This document shows, piece by piece, positions 6,902 through 11,858 of a stretch of DNA of 11,858 nucleotides (the stretch's first letter is position 1; every line of letters starts with the position of its first letter). The stretch is from CAYWNA01 sp964459305 (GTDB lineage Bacteria > Planctomycetota > Planctomycetia > Pirellulales > Pirellulaceae), in the NCBI GenBank assembly GCA_964459305.1, contig CAYWNA010000348.1, positions 1 to 11,858 on the forward strand, written 5' to 3'. Position numbers and translations under genes: made by a program. Below the pieces are notes generated by a model that saw nothing but the letters and a program-made list of their open reading frames with translations, did not search any database and had not been told where the DNA came from.

Positions 6902-6924
6902 CGCCCATGACCCTTTTTCGCCCA
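6891..6924 (+). repeat. Tandem 17-base direct repeat
   Basis: The 17-mer TGACCCTTTTTCGCCCA occurs twice in perfect tandem, at 6891-6907 and 6908-6924. The first copy contains the end of the palindrome's right arm and its T-tract; the second repeats them. The transporter gene ends on the other strand 32 bases further on. Confidence 0.9.
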
Positions 6925-6956
6925 GCGAAATGCCGGCTTTATTTCTGCGCCGATGC

Positions 6957-8372
6957 TTAGCCCGTTGGCCCATCGTCGCGATGCCACATCTTCTCGATGG
7001 CTTCCAGCGTCTTGGCTTTCGTTTCCGGGACGCACATCCAAAGGAACAGCACCTCAATTATGCAAAATACTCCGTAGACCCAAAACGGAAACGCATGGTG
7101 AAAGAGCTCGACGAGCCATGCGTTTTCGTCCATCATGGGGAATGTCTGCGAGACGACGAAGTTGGCGCCCCACAAGCAGAAGGTGGCAATGGCCATGGCG
7201 CGACCGCGGATGCGCGTTGGGAAGATCTCGGACAGGATCACCCAGGTGACCGGTCCGACCGCCAACGCAAAACAAGCGATGTACGCCAGAATGAAGACGA
7301 GTGTCCATGCTTCCGCTTGACCGCTATAGGCCGCGATGCCGAGTCCGATCAACGCGATCCCCATCCCCGACGACCCGATGATCATCAACGGCTTGCGCCC
7401 CAGCCGATCCACAGTCCAGATCGCGATAATCGTGAAGAGCAGGTTCACTGAACCGACCGCTGCCGTTTGCAGCAAAGCTGCGTCCATACGGGAACCAGCG
7501 ATCTCTTTGAAAATTTCTGGACCGAAGTAGAGAAACACATTGATCCCGGTGACTTGCTGCAATACGGCCAAAACGACGCCGATCACCAGAACACGCCGCA
7601 GACCCGGTTCGATCAATTGCAGCAGAGAGCCGCTTTCGTGAGCGATAGCGCTCTGGATCTCAGCGAGTTCCACGCGCGTGTGATCGGCTCCACCGATGCG
7701 AGTCAGGATTGCTTGGGCCTCCTGTGTGCGGCCCTGCTTGACAAGCCAGCGAGGGCTTTCCGGGACACAAATGAGCAGAGCCAGCAGCAACAAAGCGGGC
7801 AGGGCTTCGGAGCCGAACATCCAGCGCCAACCGGTCTGGACGTTCCACGCCTCGTCTCCCAGACCGACAATGAAATAGTTAACGAAATAGACCACCAGCA
7901 TGCCCAGGACGATGGCCAACTGGTTGATGGAGACCATTCTTCCGCGGATGTGTGCCGGACTGATTTCCGCGATGTACATTGGGCTGGTCATGGACGCAGC
8001 CCCGACGCCCAGCCCGCCCAGAAAACGGAAGACGATGAATGTCGTCAGCGTCCGCGGTATCGCCGTCCCGATGGCAGAAACCAGAAACAGAATCGCCGAC
8101 AGAATCAAGACGTTTCGGCGTCCGAACCGATCGCTGAACGTGCCCGCTCCCGCCACACCGATCATGCAGCCCAGCAGCGCGCACGCCGCCGCCCATCCCT
8201 CCATCTCGGCCCCGAGTCCGAAATGCGTCTTCAGGAATCCAATGGCCCCGCTGATGACCGCCGTGTCATAGCCGAAAAGCAAGCCGCCCAACGTGGCCAC
8301 AAGACACACGAGCACCAAGTACAGAGTGCTGCCGCTTTGTGAAGCGGCGGAATCACTATCGGTCTTCATCAT
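6957..8372 (-). CDS. XylE-like sugar:proton symporter (MFS sugar porter)
   Basis: A 471-residue, 12-helix MFS sugar porter with all family marks: GGLLFGYDTAVISG (29-42), DRFGRR (81-86), PMYIAEISPAHIRGR (131-145), PESPRWL (204-210), QQVTGIN (272-278), DRLGRKP (322-328), GPVTWVILSEIFP (373-385) and a PETKAKTLE tail. It resembles the E. coli xylose symporter XylE along its length. D36 matches the proton-coupling Asp27 of XylE, so it is likely proton-driven. XylE sugar contacts Q168, Q288, Q289, N294 and W392 are kept (Q151, Q272, Q273, N278, W377), but Q415 is L400 and Q175 is M158. The substrate may therefore be a less polar or modified sugar; xylose is not assured. It lies 11 bases after the URO-D-like gene, probably in one operon. 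Start: two adjacent ATGs at 8372 and 8369; the choice is open. Confidence 0.93.
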   Translation of the reverse strand: MMKTDSDSAASQSGSTLYLVLVCLVATLGGLLFGYDTAVISGAIGFLKTHFGLGAEMEGWAAACALLGCMIGVAGAGTFSDRFGRRNVLILSAILFLVSAIGTAIPRTLTTFIVFRFLGGLGVGAASMTSPMYIAEISPAHIRGRMVSINQLAIVLGMLVVYFVNYFIVGLGDEAWNVQTGWRWMFGSEALPALLLLALLICVPESPRWLVKQGRTQEAQAILTRIGGADHTRVELAEIQSAIAHESGSLLQLIEPGLRRVLVIGVVLAVLQQVTGINVFLYFGPEIFKEIAGSRMDAALLQTAAVGSVNLLFTIIAIWTVDRLGRKPLMIIGSSGMGIALIGLGIAAYSGQAEAWTLVFILAYIACFALAVGPVTWVILSEIFPTRIRGRAMAIATFCLWGANFVVSQTFPMMDENAWLVELFHHAFPFWVYGVFCIIEVLFLWMCVPETKAKTLEAIEKMWHRDDGPTG

Positions 8373-8383
8373 AATGGGTCTTT

Positions 8384-9643
8384 CTAAACGCTATCTCGAA
8401 TAGCCCGAAACATGGCTAAGATGTTTTCAGTCGGTGTATTACCTTGGATGTTGTGGACCGAGTTGAAGACAAAGCCGCCTCCAGGGGCGAAGACGTCGAT
8501 GCGTTCGCGCACCTCCCGGTACACCTCGTCGGGGGTCCCAAAGGGCATCGTTTTCTGCGTATCCACGCCGCCGCCCCAGAAAACGACATCTTGTCCGAAT
8601 TCCTGCTTGAGTGTTTCCGAATCCATCTTGGCGGCCGAGCACTGAACCGGATTGAGAATATCAAAGCCCGACTCAATGAAGTCCGGGATCAGGTCGTAAA
8701 CCGATCCGCACGAGTGCGTAAACGTCTTCCACGTGCTCTTGGCATGGATGAGGTCATTGACCTGCTTGTGAAACGGGTGGTACAAGATGCGATAGGCATC
8801 GCACGAGATGAAGGGGCCTCGCTGTGTTCCGAAATCCGTGCCCGTGATCAGAGCTACTTGCACACGGTCGCCGAACAGTTCGATGAGCGTCTCGATGTTC
8901 TGGAGTGCGATCTCACACTGCTTCTCGAACACTTCGTAGACGTAGTCTCGCCGCGCGACGGTCGAAATATACCATTCCTCGACGTCTCGGATACCCTTCG
9001 GATGCTTCAGGAACGGCGCGGGAACCAGCGCGACGTCTCCAAACGCCGAGCCCGGAATAACGAGGACCGCGCCAGATTCCGCGCGCTCGTCGAACCAGTC
9101 GGCCGCCGTCTGGAAGTAGGCCAAATCCTCCTCGCTCAGCAGACCAAACTCCTGCAGGTTGTCGGCCGGATCCAGCTTGTCGTCATCGATCGGGGCTTGA
9201 CGGACAATAGAGTCAAAAAAGTACCCGCCTTTGGGCATGCGTCCGCTGGGTGCCAGGGTCGTGTCCCCTTCGGGATACATGAGCAGATCGCCGGTCGCCT
9301 CTTCCACGGTGACATTGAAATCGCCACTGACCAGCACTTCCGTGCCGTCAAACAGCGTGAACGGTTTCCAGTCGGTGTTGACGGTGCCGAAAATCGTCGT
9401 GCGCGGCATTTTGCCCACGACGTCGATACCCAGCGCTTCGAGCAGCTCGTCGTCGATCTCACCGAGCATTTGATAGGGCTCAATGATCTTCACACGATAA
9501 TCCGGGTCGCCGAGCACTTCCCGCCGCAGCTTGCTGATCGCCGAAGCGTGGATGCCCGTCACAAATGTAGCGCCGAAGTCCACACAAACACGGTCCGGCT
9601 CCTGATGGCTCAGCGTTGCTGCCAAGCGCTCTCGTCCGTTCAT
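8384..9643 (-). CDS. Uroporphyrinogen decarboxylase-like (URO-D fold) methyltransferase-type protein, HxC variant
   Basis: A 419-residue URO-D superfamily protein. It starts with the family's usual MNGRERLAATLSHQEPDRV. The C-terminal half has FTHSCGSVYDLIP with H310-S-C312, NPVQCSA (331-337), FWGGGVDTQ (355-363) and APGGGFVFNSVHNIQGNTP (386-404). H-x-C is the zinc-ligand pair of corrinoid methyltransferases such as MtaA; a third ligand could be C335 or H397. This points to methyl or alkyl transfer rather than uroporphyrinogen decarboxylation, but no corrinoid protein is next to it. An in-frame ATG at 9748 would add 35 residues unlike the family. The start at 9643 is chosen because family homology begins there and GGAG lies eight bases upstream. 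The XylE-like porter follows within 11 bases, so the two probably act together on one substrate, perhaps a methylated sugar. The substrate is inference only. Confidence 0.88.
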   Translation of the reverse strand: MNGRERLAATLSHQEPDRVCVDFGATFVTGIHASAISKLRREVLGDPDYRVKIIEPYQMLGEIDDELLEALGIDVVGKMPRTTIFGTVNTDWKPFTLFDGTEVLVSGDFNVTVEEATGDLLMYPEGDTTLAPSGRMPKGGYFFDSIVRQAPIDDDKLDPADNLQEFGLLSEEDLAYFQTAADWFDERAESGAVLVIPGSAFGDVALVPAPFLKHPKGIRDVEEWYISTVARRDYVYEVFEKQCEIALQNIETLIELFGDRVQVALITGTDFGTQRGPFISCDAYRILYHPFHKQVNDLIHAKSTWKTFTHSCGSVYDLIPDFIESGFDILNPVQCSAAKMDSETLKQEFGQDVVFWGGGVDTQKTMPFGTPDEVYREVRERIDVFAPGGGFVFNSVHNIQGNTPTENILAMFRAIRDSV

Positions 9644-9651
9644 TTCTTGAT

Positions 9652-9655
9652 CTCC
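9652..9655 (-). promoter_or_regulatory. Ribosome binding site that decides the URO-D-like start
   Basis: On the minus strand GGAG occurs eight bases before the ATG at 9643. The longer alternative start at 9748 has no comparable site, so the shorter protein is preferred. Confidence 0.6.
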
Positions 9656-9832
9656 AAACGCAAAAACCGTGCAATTCGCCACCATACCGCCACGCAACAT
9701 GTTGAGCGATGCGCGCCCTGCAGTTCTCCGCAGGTCATAGCATCCCACGACCTACCACCGGATTGATGAGGTATTCTAGTGCCGTATCATCGCTGCAACC
9801 CGTGGCAGTCACAAGGGGAGAAGGGGGCGGAG

Positions 9833-9842
9833 GTCGGGAGTC
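9833..9842. repeat. Possible solitary half-site of the palindrome family
   Basis: GTCGGGAGTC here is identical to the corresponding part of the right arm of the palindrome at 3945-4013 (read on the other strand). No matching second arm is found nearby. On the minus strand it follows the end of the gene remnant and is succeeded by a pyrimidine-rich run, the same arrangement as the arm and tail of the full elements. Only ten bases match, so chance is possible. The rest of 9644-9844 shows no gene and no convincing promoter. Confidence 0.3.
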
Positions 9843-9844
9843 GC

Positions 9845-10273
9845 TCATTGAAAAGTCAGAAGCAGATGGCTGGGCCGGTCGGCGGGGATTTCAACCAGGG
9901 CGCCTTTGGCGATATCCTTGCCGTCAACTTCCGCCAGCCACTTTCCTGCGTGGACAACAAGTTTCGAGGCCGGGGTGCGGGTGGGCGGGGTCACGTCGAG
10001 CGTAGCCGTCTGGCCATCGTCCGCCACCTGCAGGGTCAGCGAAACCTCGCCGAAACGCGTCAGCGCCCGGTCGATCTTCAGGCCTGCGCCCGGCTCGAGC
10101 CAGACCGGCGGAAGTCCCTCGAACAGGTGCAGTTCATCGCCGCGCTCATAGACGATCAGGTGGAGGATCAGCCGGATCAACTCGGCACTGGCCTTTCGTT
10201 GGCGGTGGTTGTGGTCATCGCTGGTGTCCGTCCGGAGATGTCCACACGCCATGCGCTCTCGCGATTCGGGGTA
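9845..10273 (-). pseudogene. C-terminal gene remnant with a frame change
   Basis: The minus-strand frame ending at 9845 gives convincing protein: ELIRLILHLIVYERGDELHL, FEGLPPVWLEPGAG, then beta-rich sequence (TRFGEVSLTLQVADDGQTAT and KLVVHAGKWL). This looks like the C-terminal beta-domain of a large secreted glycosidase-type protein. An ATG at 10252 opens a 135-residue frame, but its first ~25 residues (HLRTDTSDDHNHRQRK) look like wrong-frame sequence. Over the same bases another frame reads AWRVDISGRTPAMTTTANE, which is protein-like and stops just where the good frame takes over. So a former gene lost its 5' part and has a frameshift near 10180-10200. There is no signal peptide or N-terminal domain. 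It begins directly after the stop of the propeller gene, suggesting a deletion that joined the two. Confidence 0.65.
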
Positions 10274-11845
10274 TCATCCATGTAGCAACATCCCGTACAC
10301 ACTGCCGTTGGTGAGAATCAAGCGAACGCGACCCTTCTGTCCACGCAACGCAGCGATTTCTGTCTTGTTGAAACGAGCTTGGTGCTTGAGCGAATCACCA
10401 CGAAGTGCGACGGCCTCACTACGCGAGAAATTCGGCAGGGCATGTCCCCGTGGATTGGTCAGTTCCACTTGCAGAGAACCGGCGTTGGCGATGTCCGCGT
10501 TGATCGTTATCTCGGTGCCGAACACGATGGGGCTGGTCAGTAGATAACCTGTCTTGTCCGTGGCGTGGTAGCCGATCAATCGTCCCGCCGGTACTGTGGC
10601 CGCGCCCAGGCAGCGCCGCTTGTTCGCGGCGGGCGTGATCGAGTGGTGATCGGCCTCCAGGGCCTCGTAATAGAAAAAGAGTTCATCGTTCACGCGGATC
10701 GGGCAGCCGGCGGTAACGTGGCCCACGATACCGGCGTCGAAGGTTCCTGTCTCACCCTTGTCGATGAACAGTCGACGCAAGGGCTCCCGTTTCCAGTCGA
10801 TTCCGTCGTAGCTGTGGACAAGCTCGCAGCCCATGTGTCCGGGCACCACGTCGTAGATCGCCGCCATTCCCAGATACAGCCCCGCGTACGGTGTGACCTG
10901 CATACCATACACTTGCTTGTTTCGTCCGCGAGGATAGCCGCTTTCGTTCACCGTACCAATCGCCGGTGCATCCCGTCCATCCGTGTCGAAAACGACCTGC
11001 TCGTCAGACCAATGTAACAGGTCCTCGCTTTCGATCCGGGCCATGAGCCGATTGGCCCAGCGGGGACCAGCCACCGTTTCCGGGCGCATGAACATGACGT
11101 ACTTTCGAATCCGCTCGTCGAAGAAGAAGTTGTTGAACGTGTCCGGGTGGCCGGCGTACACCGGATTCTCTTCGTATGCGTTCCAGCGCAGTCCGTCGTC
11201 GGACCACGCCAGACAAAGGCCGCCGGGCTTTCCTGGAATGTCGGTGAGATAGAGCGCGGTGTACCGGCCGCGCATGTGCGGAAGCCGTTTTCGATCGGCG
11301 TCGAGAATGCAGAATCCCGCTGGGCCGTGGAGTCCGGCCAGCCAACGTCCGGCGGAGTCTTTGGCCATGCCTGTGATCAACACGTTGTTTCGCTTGTTGG
11401 CATTCAGCTCGCAAAGGCCCAGTTGCGGCCGCTCCCACGCAAGTCCATCGCGGCTTGTGGCGTAGTGCAGCCACGTTTGGTGTGTTTTGCCTTCGCGGTC
11501 CGGCCAGTTGACATAGCGCAGGGTCGTGTACCACATCGCCAGACTGCCATTGCGTCGCTTCAGCACGGTTCCCATGCCGACGGCCGGCTCGATGACGGGA
11601 TTCTGTTCGACCTTCTGTGCCGGGCTCACCTTCCTGGTGAGAAAGTAGGTGTGATGGACCCAGCGTGGGTCGAGGAACTCGATGTTTCCAGGCGGGTTGC
11701 CGATCGCGCCCGCCTGGCCACGGTTAGCCGGCGCTGTCTCGGTTGCCTCATGCCCACACACGATTCCGGCCAGCGGTCCGGCCGAGGCAGCACCCAACCC
11801 CGCTTTCATAAAGGACCGACGAGTGAGTAGTTGTTCAGCATTCAT
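10274..11845 (-). CDS. Tat-exported five-bladed-propeller glycosidase-like protein (GH32/GH43-like)
   Basis: A 523-residue protein beginning with a twin-arginine signal: TRRSFMK (8-14), then a hydrophobic stretch to about residue 30, so it should be exported folded. The body (about 55-420) shows propeller-blade motifs of the form S-x-D-G-L-x-W: TSRDGLAWERP (130-140), WSDDGLRWN (214-222), ESEDLLHWS (272-280) and SYDGIDWKREP (345-355), with conserved WYTTLRY and FDERIRKYVMFMRP between. This is the architecture of GH32/GH43-type and related uncharacterised planctomycete proteins. A small beta-domain (about 440-523) closes it, so the gene looks complete. I cannot assign a catalytic acidic triad with confidence, so activity is not assured. 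AAGGA lies six bases before the ATG. Downstream sits a gene remnant, then the URO-D-like/porter pair on the same strand. Likely role: trimming or binding glycans outside the cytoplasm. Confidence 0.8.
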   Translation of the reverse strand: MNAEQLLTRRSFMKAGLGAASAGPLAGIVCGHEATETAPANRGQAGAIGNPPGNIEFLDPRWVHHTYFLTRKVSPAQKVEQNPVIEPAVGMGTVLKRRNGSLAMWYTTLRYVNWPDREGKTHQTWLHYATSRDGLAWERPQLGLCELNANKRNNVLITGMAKDSAGRWLAGLHGPAGFCILDADRKRLPHMRGRYTALYLTDIPGKPGGLCLAWSDDGLRWNAYEENPVYAGHPDTFNNFFFDERIRKYVMFMRPETVAGPRWANRLMARIESEDLLHWSDEQVVFDTDGRDAPAIGTVNESGYPRGRNKQVYGMQVTPYAGLYLGMAAIYDVVPGHMGCELVHSYDGIDWKREPLRRLFIDKGETGTFDAGIVGHVTAGCPIRVNDELFFYYEALEADHHSITPAANKRRCLGAATVPAGRLIGYHATDKTGYLLTSPIVFGTEITINADIANAGSLQVELTNPRGHALPNFSRSEAVALRGDSLKHQARFNKTEIAALRGQKGRVRLILTNGSVYGMLLHG

Positions 11846-11858
11846 TGTGAGTCCTTAG

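Noticed and set aside
3945..6924. CRISPR array made of the palindromic repeats
   Set aside because: The repeats are few, widely and irregularly spaced and lack spacer periodicity; no cas genes are present.
7467..8342. Plus-strand open frame of 291 codons opposite the sugar porter
   Set aside because: Low-complexity Q/R/D/H-rich translation antisense to an unmistakable MFS porter.
8444..9766. Plus-strand open frame of 440 codons opposite the second URO-D-like gene
   Set aside because: It mirrors a gene with clear family motifs and a ribosome binding site on the minus strand; the plus-strand product shows no recognisable motif.

Overview
The window looks like a carbohydrate-utilisation region from a bacterium of the Planctomycetota or a related PVC lineage. 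The reasons are a Tat-exported glycosidase-like protein, a secreted DUF2961 (GH172-type) enzyme, a secreted L-rhamnose mutarotase, two uroporphyrinogen-decarboxylase-like (URO-D-like) proteins next to sugar-type transporters, and abundant gene remnants and palindromic repeats. This taxonomic call is inference from gene content; there is no rRNA or other phylogenetic marker here.

Plus strand, left part (1-3911): the C-terminal part of a right-handed beta-helix protein runs into a URO-D-like protein through an ATGA stop/start overlap. An SSS sodium:solute symporter begins on the base after the URO-D-like stop codon. After 55 bases comes an exported L-rhamnose mutarotase. The spacing suggests one operon for releasing, importing and anomerising a sugar. 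Base composition drops visibly from the URO-D-like and symporter genes to the mutarotase and the next gene.

Plus strand, middle (3912-6956): a long palindrome with a T-tract separates the mutarotase from a secreted DUF2961/GH172-type enzyme. Beyond 5334 there is no intact gene for about 1.6 kb. This stretch holds an SDR oxidoreductase cut off before its catalytic Ser/Tyr/Lys, two diverged copies of a ~165-base coding segment flanking that SDR, a gene remnant with an in-frame amber codon, a perfect 12-bp hairpin, and a second palindrome of the same family as the first with a tandem 17-base tail.

Minus strand, right part (6957-11845): reading leftward from the right edge are a Tat-signal five-bladed-propeller glycosidase-like protein, a C-terminal gene remnant with a frame change, a second URO-D-like protein carrying an HxC motif, and, 11 bases after it, a XylE-like sugar:proton symporter. 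The window therefore contains two independent pairings of a URO-D-like protein with a sugar-type transporter, on opposite strands, using different transporter superfamilies and different active-site motifs. That is its most interesting feature. One hypothesis is that the URO-D-like proteins process methylated sugars through corrinoid-type methyl transfer, but no corrinoid-binding protein is seen in the window.
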